The position numbers were made by a program, and so were the translations under genes. The notes under the pieces are model-generated. The model searched no databases, was not told the DNA's origin, and was given only the letters and a program-made list of their open reading frames with translations. From Chondrilla cf. caribensis (taxonomy: Eukaryota; Porifera; Demospongiae; Chondrillida; Chondrillidae), in NCBI GenBank assembly GCA_964020155.1, contig OZ026561.1, forward strand, positions 1,412,047 to 1,476,046: a DNA stretch of 64,000 nt. Direction: 5' to 3'. This document shows positions 33,654 to 46,508 of the stretch, one piece after another; positions within the stretch are counted from its first letter, which is position 1; each line of letters opens with the position of its first letter.

Positions 33654-33998
33654 GGTATAATCTGTACATTTAATTTAATGCTCGCATTGTTAGCACTGCA
33701 CACTGAATAATCGTCGGTTTAGATATAGAGAATAAAGACGAACGTACCTTTTATCGAAATTCTATAGCTATATTATTCAAGTTTACCGGTTTAAATTTAG
33801 CGCAAAATCAAATCACGTGATTACCGACTACGTAACCTAAAATGTCTGCTATTCCACCCCAAAACGATTGGCGTTGATTGTAGTATCAGTTTAAATTCTT
33901 GAATTAATAACTGACAACAACTTTTCCATCTCAAACATTTCGAAGGTATGCGAGGTTTATTCTTCTCGTTCTTGTTCCCTTAAATTATAATAATCTAC

Positions 33999-34478
33999 AT
34001 GTCTTTTCCCAAAAACATCGTCCGTTCACATGGTTAGAGACCTTGCAGGTTTGTCATGCTCTGCCTCCAAGTAGACCATCGATCCCCTATCTTGCACATT
34101 TAGGAGCAATGTCGCGTGTACTTCCATTGCGATGCTGTGTTAATAAATGTGTGGTCTTCCGTCGATTACGGTCGGAATATTAAGCCACCATTTCATATAA
34201 TCTCAATCCTTTCGGACGATTAACTCAAGGTTATGTAGCCACTATGATGCTCTTCTTATGTGCAGAGTTTCGAACTTATTCATGCTGTCGTCGAAGTGTG
34301 CTTTAAAAATATGGCCGTCGAAAAGGCGATAGTGGTAGTTTATTGTGAATAATTCGACGAAGGAACGTCGTATCATTAAACGAAGTACACCACTGAATGC
34401 AGCTAGCAATGTAGCACCTACGATGCAAATTAGAGCTAATTCTATGATCATCGATTTTTTCATTGGTAACCCTACCTA
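33999..34478 (-). repeat. Inverted repeat, right arm
   Basis: Inverse of 29223-29703. The outer end ggtaaccctacc is followed by tac, and the left arm is preceded by tac; a 3-bp target duplication is possible but weak. Confidence 0.9.
34242..34463 (-). CDS. Small predicted single-pass membrane protein, right copy
   Basis: Same 73-codon ORF as at 29234-29455 with substitutions C to R, G to E and D to G. Its ATG is 53 bp from the opposed start of the pseudokinase-ARF gene. See the left copy for structure and doubts. Confidence 0.45.
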   Translation of the reverse strand: MKKSMIIELALICIVGATLLAAFSGVLRLMIRRSFVELFTINYHYRLFDGHIFKAHFDDSMNKFETLHIRRAS

Positions 34479-34516
34479 CGGGCCCACGGTTCGCATATTT
34501 TAGGCACAACCCTAAA

Positions 34517-36313
34517 ATGGCGCAGGCTCCTCCTTTTCCTCCCAAACCTCCTTCGATGAGAATTTTGGATGAATTGCATCGCAACGATGTAGGTTCTACT
34601 TACCGTTGCCAAATTGATGGTAAACCTCGGACAGTGAGGCGGGTAAAACGCGCCACCTGGGAGCCTATTTTACTGCATGCGAAGGATGCTGATCAAGAAG
34701 GAAGCGCCTTGTCCGAGTTCAAAAGCATCTGGGAAAAGTTTAAGGAGAACGAGCACCATAACTTGGTCGGTGTAAGGGATGTGTTTTGTGACAAGAGCAC
34801 CGGCGATCTACTGCTAGTTAGCGATTGTGTCGGAGAGAGTTTGGAGATGATGGTGTCGAGGAATATCAGCAAACAGAGGACAAACGAGCTATGTCTGGGC
34901 GTGGCCAGGGCCATAAGACATCTCCACGAATCGGTTAACGAGTTCCATGGTTGTATAACCCTGGACGACATGTTCGTGTCCGAAGAAGGGATCGTCCAAG
35001 TCGGAGGCCTCGATGCGTCCTGTGTTCTCCGAGCTGCACCCGATGCCTTGGCGAAGGTCAACGCCGCATCCCCGTACTGCCCGCTGGGAGGAGAGAGTAA
35101 AAGCAGCTGCGAAAATGATGTATTTTCGATGGGAGTCGTTGTCCTCGAAATTTTGACGGGACAGCGGTGCGGTAGAATCGAGCGAGAGCTACTCCCCGAT
35201 GCCGGGGTCCAGGAAGGATTGGTCGAGATTGAGAGGAGACGTTTCCTTCTCGATCGCCTGGAAAAACAGCACCCTCTCAAGTCCATGATTCTTGGCTGCC
35301 TGCACGACAAACCGCCGAGGAGACCCACGATGTTGGAAGTCTATGGTGCTGCTCTTGTTCATTGTGAGAAGATGCCTGAGGTGAGGATCCATGGTGTGAT
35401 GTACGTAGCAGAGTGTGTCCTTTCTATACAGCACAACTTGTTTATAGTAAATACAGTAGTTGTTACACACTCCTGGTTAGTACACACTCCTGGTTAGTAC
35501 ACACTCCTGGTTAGTACACACTCCTGGTTAGTGTACACTCCTTGTTAGTGCACACTCCTGGTTAGTACACACTCCTGGTTATTACACACTCCTGGTTAGT
35601 ACACACTCCTGGTTGGTACACTGTGTCAACCAGTACTGATAGTAAGTACCTCTGATAAGTACAGATTTGGTGTGCCTTTCAAGGTACTAAATAAGTAACT
35701 TGGACATCAGTATCAAACTATGTGCTGTTCATGTTTTTAAGCCATTTTATAATTACCATTTCAGCTGCAGAACGTGTATAACCTGGAGTTTCAAAAGCCG
35801 GATGAATCCAAGGTCCTCATGGCGAGCTTGGATGGAGCCGGCAAGACCACTCTCCTCTACAAGTTGAAATTGGACAAGTTCGTACAGACCATTCCGACCA
35901 TGGGTTTCAACGTGGAAAACATCCCGGTTGGAAATGATTTTTCCTTTGTGATGTGGGATGTCGGTGGTCACGAGCGGTTACGCCCCCTGTGGAAACACTA
36001 CTACGCAGGGATTGATGCACTCGTGTTCGTGATCGACAGCACTGACATGGACCGGCTGGAAACAGCCAAGGAGGTACTGTACGGGACCCTTGGGGAAGAA
36101 GAACTGGTCAATAGTCCTTTCCTCGTACTTGCCAACAAGCAAGATCTGCCGGGAGCTGTTTCCCCCAGTGACCTGGAACGATTGTTGGATTTAGGTGGAC
36201 GGACAAACAAAAAATGGCGTCTTTGTGGTGTTAGTGCTTATTCCGGCAAAGGTCTGTGGAGTGCAATCCAAGAGTTGAAGGACATGGTGATTGATGCCAG
36301 GGGGAACCAGTAG
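34517..36313 (+). CDS. Pseudokinase-ARF GTPase fusion protein
   Basis: Two exons, 34517-35380 and 35765-36313, phase 0, 470 aa. Residues ~15-288 have a protein-kinase fold pattern: [15 protein letters not shown], then [17 protein letters not shown] and [12 protein letters not shown], as in subdomains VI, IX and XI. The catalytic HRD is replaced by HGCITLDD (144-151) and DFG by GLD (164-166); no clear glycine loop is seen. It should be inactive. Residues 289-470 are an ARF-family GTPase: SLDGAGKTT (P-loop, first Gly now Ser), PTMGFNVE (switch I), [17 protein letters not shown] (switch II, Gln to His), NKQD and [11 protein letters not shown]. The myristoylated ARF N-terminus is absent because the domain is internal. 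The join falls on a donor GTGAGG and an acceptor ttcag in frame. The 18 codons upstream of ATG 34517 lack a start. The fusion is the key inference. Confidence 0.75.
35463..35625 (-). repeat. 17-bp minisatellite, copy 4 (inverted)
   Basis: About nine units of ttagtacacactcctgg inside the single intron of the pseudokinase-ARF gene, followed by the same accagtactgatagtaagtacc flank as copy 2. Confidence 0.9.
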
Positions 36314-37320
36314 AATATGTCTGTATTTTGTGTGTTGAACCTGTGTGTGCAAGTGTGCATGCATGTTATTGATTGTGTTTGTGTGTGTGTGTGTGTGTGC
36401 ATGCGTGCGTGCGTGTGTGTTGAACATATTATTGTGTGCATAGTTGAGGTGTGTAAATGTGTGTATGCATACATGTGAGATTGTAGTACCCAATATGAGT
36501 TTAGACACAGATTACTTTTTTTCTCTTAATTGTACAATAATTAATGTGTTATCATATATATTATTGATGACAGTGTATCTAAATTACATATCTACTGGTA
36601 TGGGATCACATTGACTGTTGAAGATGTCTTTCTTCAAACTCCTTCTACAGTGGATGTACTCGGGGGGGGGGGGGGAGCTTGTTTAGTGGATTAATTGATG
36701 TACAAACAATGATGTCATGTACTATAATAGTAACTCACACTTCCTGGTTCACACCATGAGGGTGCAATCACCTTGTGTACCTGATGCTCACTCTGCATTG
36801 CAAACTTGTTATTATTCATTGAAATTCATTGATTTCTTTGATATTGATATTTTTTGGTTGAAGTATTATAGTGTGGGCTTTGATCAATCCACAACCATGC
36901 ACAATAGCTACATTAACTCCAAGATTGTAAACTTGAGTATAATACTTATGTGTGTGTGTATGTGTGCACATATGTCTACATGCATCATGGATTGGGTGTC
37001 CCCTATGTTCTTGTTGATGTTCACAACATGAATATTCCATCTACACAGGAGCACATGCAAGTATATGTATGACATTGTGTATTTCATGCACACAATTCTA
37101 TAATATTAAGTATGATAAGGTATGGTGCATTGAATAAGCACTTCCAGATCATGAGATTGAATCAGTCCTGTCATTCCGCAATGTCAGTTCAGTACCAAGT
37201 TCCTATCAGTACATCACAATGGTTAATATTATGGTGATTGGTAGTGTCAGAGTGCAACTAGTATGCAAACACAGGATGTGGCATGTGTGTGCTTGCATGC
37301 ATTGGCAAACCTCTCCACTG
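36314..37320. other. Intergenic region between the two ARF-family genes
   Basis: Contains TG repeats (36378-36420), a run of about 14 G at ~36661 and AT-rich sequence. No exon is seen. Confidence 0.5.
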
Positions 37321-37329
37321 GTATATAAG
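37321..37329 (+). promoter_or_regulatory. TATA box of the ARF-like gene
   Basis: gtatataag sits 123 bp before the ATG at 37452, in a GC-richer context (ataagcctgggtgcgctg). A start of transcription near 37350 is expected. Confidence 0.55.
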
Positions 37330-37451
37330 CCTGGGTGCGCTGTCAGCAATTCTAAAGCAGTTCAATAGTACGTATTGTAGGTTACAAACTTAGACTGAAC
37401 TAGTTTGTAGAACTGGCATTATAAGAAAAATCGTTACAGCTTCAGCTTACA

Positions 37452-38030
37452 ATGGGAGGAAGAATTGGGAAGAAGAAGGCAGCTTCGTCCCTCAAACTCC
37501 AGAGCTACCAGGTTGTCATGCTGGGACTGGACTGGTCGGGAAAGACTTCAATCCTGAGCATTCTTGCTAACAAATTTGGAGAAGTGGACTCAGTTGACCC
37601 TGAACCTACGCTAGGGTTCAAAGTTGATGTAGCCAAACTGAATCGTAAAGTACCTCTGATTGTGTGGGAGATTGGAGGGAAGCAGGGAGTGAGGACCACA
37701 TGGCCCGCATATCTTGCCAAAAAAGAGGCTGTTGTTTTTGTTGTGGACAGTTCGGACACAGAGCGAATGGAGGAAGCAGGGAGAGAGCTTAAAACGGTGT
37801 TGTCAGCAGGAGAGTGTTATGGTGTGCCCCTGCTCCTTCTGGTCCACAAGCAGGACAGAAGTGGAGCACAAACAGTAGAGGCGTTGGTGGAAGCATTAGA
37901 GATAGAGCAGATGGCCACAGAGCGACAGTGGCTGGCCAGAAGTACAACAACTTCCGATAAAGAAGGCATACAGGAAGCCTTCAAAGAGCTGTACAAATTG
38001 ATTAAACAAAGAAATCGAAGAGGAATCTAA
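37452..38030 (+). CDS. Divergent ARF-like small GTPase
   Basis: Single exon, 192 aa, ATG 37452. It begins MGGRIGKKK, with Gly2 suited to N-myristoylation and a basic patch for membrane binding. P-loop GLDWSGKTS (25-33) is intact. Switch I is PTLGFKVD. The DxxGG motif is EIGGK (73-77), with Asp to Glu and the catalytic Gln replaced by Lys. NKxD is HKQD (132-135), and the SA motif is replaced by ARSTTTSDKEGI. ARF folding marks (VIVWEIGG-type strand, VVFVVDSSD, LLLLVHKQD) are clear. The changes predict altered nucleotide affinity and poor hydrolysis. It lies 1.1 kb after the pseudokinase-ARF fusion on the same strand, suggesting local duplication of ARF sequences, though their sequences are far apart. 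I cannot place it in a named ARL subfamily. Confidence 0.82.
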   Translation: MGGRIGKKKAASSLKLQSYQVVMLGLDWSGKTSILSILANKFGEVDSVDPEPTLGFKVDVAKLNRKVPLIVWEIGGKQGVRTTWPAYLAKKEAVVFVVDSSDTERMEEAGRELKTVLSAGECYGVPLLLLVHKQDRSGAQTVEALVEALEIEQMATERQWLARSTTTSDKEGIQEAFKELYKLIKQRNRRGI

Positions 38031-38796
38031 TTCAAGACTAGCTAGTAGATATTCTGTATACAATCAATGATTCATCATAGTGTGATTTAACTGCATTTTT
38101 ATTCTCATTAATGTAAATTCATCTAAATCACAGTGCTATTTGAATAATTTTTATTGTAACATGTATATTATTTTAATATTCATGAATTAGTGTAATCTGA
38201 ATCAGTGCATGATAGATGGACTATTGTAGTCTTGCATAGGCCAAACCCATACTCGTTCCCAGTCCCTGAAATGGGAATCAGACTTTGCCCAAGTGCATGG
38301 GGGCATAAAAATAATTGGAAAAAGGGTCAAATGGGTTGGAATATTTTCCTTTTTCTTTTTATTTCTCTCATCTTTATGTGTATAATAAAAATGATTAATA
38401 TGTTTAAAAAAAGAAAAAATATACATAATGTACTTGGAAATAATACATTAATTATAGGTCATATTATACGTAGATTCTCAAACACTGCTAGTATCTATAA
38501 TAATGTACGGTTATATTATAAAAACAGTAGCATTAACTTTACACGTCTACGTATACATTAGAATAGAGTATTACAGTATAATATTATGCATTCACATACT
38601 GTAGCCAATTTCATTTGGGTTGGTATACGTATAGCATTGATTACTTATTGTATGTAATTATAATTATAATCATTGACAATGGAACTGGTCCTGTACATTC
38701 AATACATGCAAATGAGATTCTTAGCATGTGGGTATATATAATAATATTATTATTATAAATAAAATAATTTAGTTTTAATATTAGTATCTCCTCCAC
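38031..38796. other. AT-rich convergent intergenic region
   Basis: Shared 3' space of the ARF-like gene (+) and CCDC43 (-). No exon or element recognised. Confidence 0.5.
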
Positions 38797-40745
<1,949 letters not shown>

Positions 40746-40785
40746 AAACGCATACGTAACGAAAGAAAACGTACGGGGGAAGAAA
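40746..40785. promoter_or_regulatory. Extremely short bidirectional promoter CCDC43 / CHRAC1
   Basis: Only 40 bp separate the two opposed start codons, so the transcripts or their 5' UTRs may overlap. No TATA box. Confidence 0.6.
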
Positions 40786-42929
40786 ATGGCAGACAGCGAC
40801 GAACAAGTTTCCACTACATGTACACTGTCACATTCCGCCCAACTTTCATCCCTGGAGGATGCATCAAGGACAGACAACGTTTCACATACGAAGCAACATG
40901 TTCACCTATCTCCTGCTGGCCTAAAGAGTACTAAATTCAAAGGAGACTCTCGCTCCAGTCAGCGGTTAAAGCAGTTGCAATTTCCTTTGTCTCGGATTAG
41001 AACGATCATGAAATGCGCGCCAGATGTTGCTAACATTAATCAAGAGTGCGTCTATGTTATGACCAAAGCAACAGTAAGTCGTGCGCGCGTACACACACAC
41101 GAACACATGTATGTACATACACACAAGCTCATATTGTAAAGTCAATACTTACTTGGCTAACTAACGTTTTGTAGAGGTAGAAGTTGAAAAAATAAGTTTT
41201 TTTTTAACTTTTATCCTTCTCGAACATACACCCTTGTAGTTTACTTTGTCTCTTTCTTTAAGGAACTTTTTGTGGAGGAATTCTCCCGAACTGCTTGCAA
41301 CCAGGCTGCCAAAGCCGGAAGGATCTACATCAACTACGATGACCTAGGTGTGTAGCTCTCCTGCAAGAACAAAATGCTGGATATGTGTGCACTGAGCTTC
41401 ATTTAGGGGGGGGGGGGGACACATTGCCCCCCCCCCACCCCACCCCTGCAAATTTTATTGATCAGTAATATTTTTATTGAATGTAATGTCCCCCTATATT
41501 TTGTCAAAGATTGGATTCCCCCCCTTCCCATGACAGTTTTTTAAACGAAGGCCTGTGTACAGAGGACCCTTTGTGCACATCATACTCTGTAATATACTAG
41601 TTGTACCCACACTGCAGATATTGTACTGTATTATATACTAATTGTACACATGTGTTGTGTGTATTGTAATATTGTACTATATAAATATTAATTGTACACA
41701 TGCTGTGTGTATTGTACTATGTAATGTTGTACTATATTATATCCCAATTGTACACATGTTGCGTGTATTGTACTGTATAATGTACTAATTGTGCATATTT
41801 TACTGTATATTTTAAGGTTTTTTTCTTTGTAGCTGACTGTGTTCAGGCAGGAAATTTCAAACTGAGATTTTTAAACGGTCGGTGTAATATATATGCTTTT
41901 GTGTGTTGTGTACATATGTACATATACAGTGAATACTCGTTTATCCACTGCAATTCGTTTTCCAAAAAAATGGTAAATTGATGAGTTTGGCGGATTAGCT
42001 GGATATTCATTAGTACTTGTGTATTATATTGGTACTAGGAAATTGTGGTAGATGAAAAGGTTTAATAAAGTGGTGGCAGATCAGAGAGAATTCACTGTAC
42101 ATATTTGGGATGCAAGTACAGTGAATTCTCATTAATCCACCACGATTCGTTTTTAAAAATGTGGTTGATTAATAAGTTTGGTGGATTGACTGGATATTCA
42201 TTATTGATAGTGGAATATGTTGGTACTGGGAAATTGTGCTGGATGAAAAGGTTTGGCAGATGAAGAGGTGCCAGATTAACGGGAATTCACTGTACACATA
42301 CCTGTAGCATATGTACATACCTACATACAATGTGTGGAGGTTTTACGCAGGTATATACGAGGATTTTATTACATGTAATTTTTCTGTACACACACAACAT
42401 TTGTAGCATTGAGCAATGGGGTTGCTACATTGTGCAACAGTGGGTCTGCATTGAGCAATGGGGTGTTATATTGTGCAATAGCAGGTCTGCATTGAGCAAT
42501 GGGGTGTTATATTGTGCAATAGCAGGTCTGCATTGAGCAATAAGGGTGTTGCATTGCAACATAATATTCCTGCACTGAGCAAATAATAATATTATTGTAT
42601 TATGTGACTGTTACATTATGCAATATTGAGTCTACATTGACCAATGTGGTTGTTTCATTGTGCAATGGTGGATTTGAATTGAGCAATGAGGTTGCTAAAT
42701 TGTGCAATAGCATATGTACACTGAGCAGAAACTTATACTTTATCACAGAAACACGTTTTACTGTTGATAACGAGTATATTTGTCATTCTGTCATGTAGAT
42801 GTTGTCCCCCAGAAGATCCTAGCCCGGGATGCCTTAGAGTATTATCATAAGAAGGTCAATCAGTTCTCTCTGGACCAGCAAAGACAAGCTGGTCACACAA
42901 GGAAAACAGATGAAACGCTTGTGGAGTGA
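40786..42929 (+). CDS. CHRAC1: CHRAC1 (CHRAC-15) histone-fold protein homologue
   Basis: Four exons: 40786-41073, 41263-41347, 41833-41877, 42799-42929; 182 aa. After a Ser/Thr-rich N-terminus of ~60 residues comes the histone fold FPLSRIRTIMKCAPDVANIN, then QECVYVMTKATELFVEEF, INYDDLADCV and DVVPQKILARDALEYY. Human CHRAC1 has LPLSRIRVIMKSSPEVSSIN, AKATELFVQ, YSDLAN and DILPKKILASKYL. The NF-YC-like fold pairs with POLE3 in the ISWI CHRAC nucleosome-sliding complex. The 45-nt third exon has an unusual donor (G|GTCGGT) but restores the conserved LAD segment, so I keep it. POLE4 is the alternative; the LSRIRxIMK and PxKILA motifs favour CHRAC1. Introns 2 and 3 hold MITEs, a G/C run and a 41-bp repeat. 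Confidence 0.9.
41927..42097. mobile_element. TIR MITE, CAGTGAATACTCG family, copy 2
   Basis: 171 bp, ends CAGTGAATACTCGTTTATCC and the inverse, TA on both sides. Only 21 bp from copy 3. Confidence 0.85.
42119..42292. mobile_element. TIR MITE, CAGTGAATTCTC family, copy 3
   Basis: 174 bp, ends CAGTGAATTCTCATTAATCC and inverse ggattaac-type end ...gggaattcactg, flanked by TA. Same orientation as copy 2. Confidence 0.85.
42413..42700. repeat. 41-bp degenerate repeat in CHRAC1 intron 3
   Basis: About six to seven units of gcaatggggtgttatattgt plus gcaatagcaggtctgcattga with growing divergence to the right. Confidence 0.8.
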
Positions 42930-43790
42930 ACAAAGCAGCTTCCTCCTTATTGAAGTAGCTTCATCCACTTGCTCTGATAGTGGTTACACTGTTTGACCCA
43001 AATGTTAATTCTTGTCTTCTTCCATTTCGAAAACTATAAATGTGATAATAATTATTGGGACAATTTTAATGATTCTCCTTTTCCATTGGACCAAATAATC
43101 ATATAGGATTTGAATCAATAATGCTGTTCTTCAGTGCATGTGGCTTGAATGGTGAGCATGTGATTATCATGTGCACCAGCCACATTAATTCTCTCATTTT
43201 AAGCGGAGAATTGCTAAGTTATTGAGCAGCTTTTTGCTAATAATTATTACATATAATAGTACAGTGTAGACTGTAATGATAATATTGAAATGAATCAAGT
43301 TAAATAACTTGGGTTGAATATTGAAATTAACAGATTAAATTTAATGAGTACAAACTGAGTGAAGTAAAACTATCCAATGAATTTATTTGTCTTGCTTCGG
43401 AGGTTATAGTGAAATCATAGACACTCTATACTTGCGTAGTATAGAGTGTCTATGGTGAAATCCATATACGTTTGGATAATATCTCCTTAGTGACCAGTAG
43501 GTGTACATGTACAGCAGGTCTATTGGACATGCAGCTGTCCAGCACCCTACCCAATTATCACATCTTCACATATACAACAGCTGGTACCACTGAAACTATT
43601 GGAAGATTCAGTCCAACATGGCCACTATGAACACTCTGTCTTAGGTCTGGCTATGCGAGTCTAGCTACACTGCGGGTTTTTGACAGGCTTCTGGTGGGAG
43701 TCGTTAATGATATTCATAGCTAATTGCATGGTTGTGTAATGACAGGAATTCCCTCATTTCCGCTGAGTGTTCGGCAGAGACTCGCTCACC
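42930..43790. other. Intergenic region CHRAC1 to ASPH
   Basis: Holds the 39-bp foldback element at 43416-43454 (CATAGACACTCTATACT arms, 5-bp loop, perfect gtgaaat direct repeats outside). No exon is seen. Confidence 0.6.
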
Positions 43791-46370
43791 ATGGTTGTCA
43801 CGAAGAGAAGCAGTAAAGCAGAGCCCAGAGCCGACTTCGACGATCTACACGAAGATAGCGACCCGAAAATCTCGAAGAATGCACCGGACCATTCTGGTGA
43901 GTACCATCGCTACCTTCACGTAAGTAGCCAGTGGCCACTCAGTAGTAGTATTACTGTAGTACAAAGGTGATTGAACGCAGAGACGACACCGTGTTTTCCA
44001 TCCAGGCGCCTTTTTACTTGACCAGTTTACCGAGAGGTGCACGTATACACCTGGTGTATAACAGCAAGACAGCTCTCACCATTTTAGGTTGTGCGCTATG
44101 TGAACTCGACGATTTTGCGTTGTTTACCCATGGATAATATGTACCAGGAGACCCATACCAGCAAAGTATATGGCGAACCAATGGGTAGACCCATTCGGCG
44201 TGTATGCATGTGGTAGAATCGTACGTACAACTGTCACTGAGCCTCTTGACAGTAGCCCATACGCTAGTATTCTCTCCAGACTGATTACACAGTGGTATTA
44301 AGTCATCCTGTCAGTATCACATCTCATCCTATCCTAAGAAATGTTTACATGCTTTGTACTGTGACATATGTGTGTACACACAGTGCAGTGAAGTGCTTCC
44401 ATTGGTGTTATGTTCTGCATGATGAGACGCTATTGAGTGCACTAAATGAGCGACTTCTCCCAGAAAAGTTAGCCGTTGTTTGCTTTGTGTGTACACGTTT
44501 TAGTCTGTAGTGAGGCAGCATTGATCTTATTGACCATATTCACCCACATTCCCTTTATTTTGGCACTAACTTATCCGCTGTGCATACGTACAGAAGGCAC
44601 TCGTTAAGATAAACTTCAAGAGACCCACAAGATCATTTCTTGTTATCGGATGTTCTTCAGGATTGCTTGCTACAAGTACACTGTAACAGCCAGATGAATA
44701 GTGCTCAAAATTGGGTTTGTTTTAAGCAGCCATTTGCCTTATGGGTCTTCACTTAGTACGTATAAGGTACAAACTGGTTTGTGGAACACTAAAGTATATT
44801 CTCTTCAGCAGTCAGTGTTCGAAATACAGTGAAACCTCTCTAATCCGACACTCAATGGGACCTGATAATAATGTTGGATTAGGAGGTTGTTGGATTATGG
44901 AGTGCCTCTTACCATACTTGGATGTATGGTAAGAGGCATGGTGACTGTACCTCATACGTATAATGGTCGGATTAGAGAGAATGTTGGATTATAGAGGTGT
45001 CGGATTAGCAAGGTTTCACTGTAACAGATTGTTCAACATAATATTTATTCCACTTGTTGAGAAAATTTGAGATGGTGAGGTTTGTGACCCCTCTGTACTT
45101 GTCTTTCGTCATAATTTGCATTAGCCCAGTAGTGGGTTCATGCTCAGTGGTGAAACTATCGTGGGTTTCATTGGCATTTTCAGTAGTTTCAGTAATTATA
45201 GTGAATTCATATGCATACATACGTACATATGTACTTGTTGGTAAGTATCTTGAAGACCACACCAAATCTCTACTCAATTTTGTTTTCTGTACTGGTTGAC
45301 ATACCGTATAGCGGGATATTTTCGTGAGACAAAATTTTTGCAGATTTCGCGGTTGGCCTTATATCCGTGAATTACATAGGTGTTCTCGCTGTTCTGTCAT
45401 GTGACTCTCACCAGCATCTGTGAATTTTCATTTTTGGAGCCATCTGTGAAAATTTTGTCCCATGAAAATTTCCCGCTATATGGTAGTGTACATGAGTGAG
45501 GGACTTAATGAAGTGTATGTATGCATGTATGTACATATGTACATGTATGTATGTATGTATGCTTTGATTAGAAATAGGTATGTATGTACAACTAGGATAT
45601 TTACTGTGCCATTGGTACTGTATGAATACACCCGACAATGCTTGTAGCTTCATATTCAATGTACATTATGCACTAGTACTATGGGTTGGGTGATATACCA
45701 GTTATGCGATGATATCGCAATAATATTTTGCACGATTATTGTATCGTGAGTGATTCCCAGCCCACGATATATCGTATTGACGATATATCGCAGGTTGGTG
45801 TGAAGCAGTAGTACTGCCTACCCCTGCACTTGAATTATTTGGATATCTTTCTTAGATTTAAAAGACCCTTCGCTGTAATGTTTACGGTTGTCGAAGCCAT
45901 TGCGCTTGAATTCTAGCCCAATATCTAATTCTCTGTGTTTCAAAATCGGCCATGTTTTCTCGAGCAACATAAAACATGCATGATATCAATTCATTGTGGC
46001 GGTTACGCGTAATGACACATACATACGTATTATATCTATCGGACGAGCAGTACATACTGGAGCCGAAAATGAAAAGTGTAGGGTTTTTTGACATATTTTA
46101 GTTATTATTATTATTATGTCAAATATCGCGATATTATCGATATTATTAGCGATATTTTGCTGCACGATAATCGTATGTAACAAAAATTAGTATCACCCAT
46201 CCCTAACTTGTACATATGTATTCATGTTATTTCCTGTGTCCAATCATGTGCACAGGTGTGTATATACAGTGTATTCACTGAGTTGTGTATGTATTGATAT
46301 CTTCCTACGTATGGATGTGCATACCTGAGTTTATATTTCTTGATCACGTATTGGTAACTAGGGTACTGTG

Positions 46371-46435
<65 letters not shown>

Positions 46436-46452
46436 TATGTGTGTCTCTCTCT

Positions 46453-46508
<56 letters not shown>

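Noticed and set aside
34463..34516. N-terminal extension of the pseudokinase-ARF protein
   Set aside because: The extension has no ATG and lies in the inverted repeat; the first ATG is at 34517.
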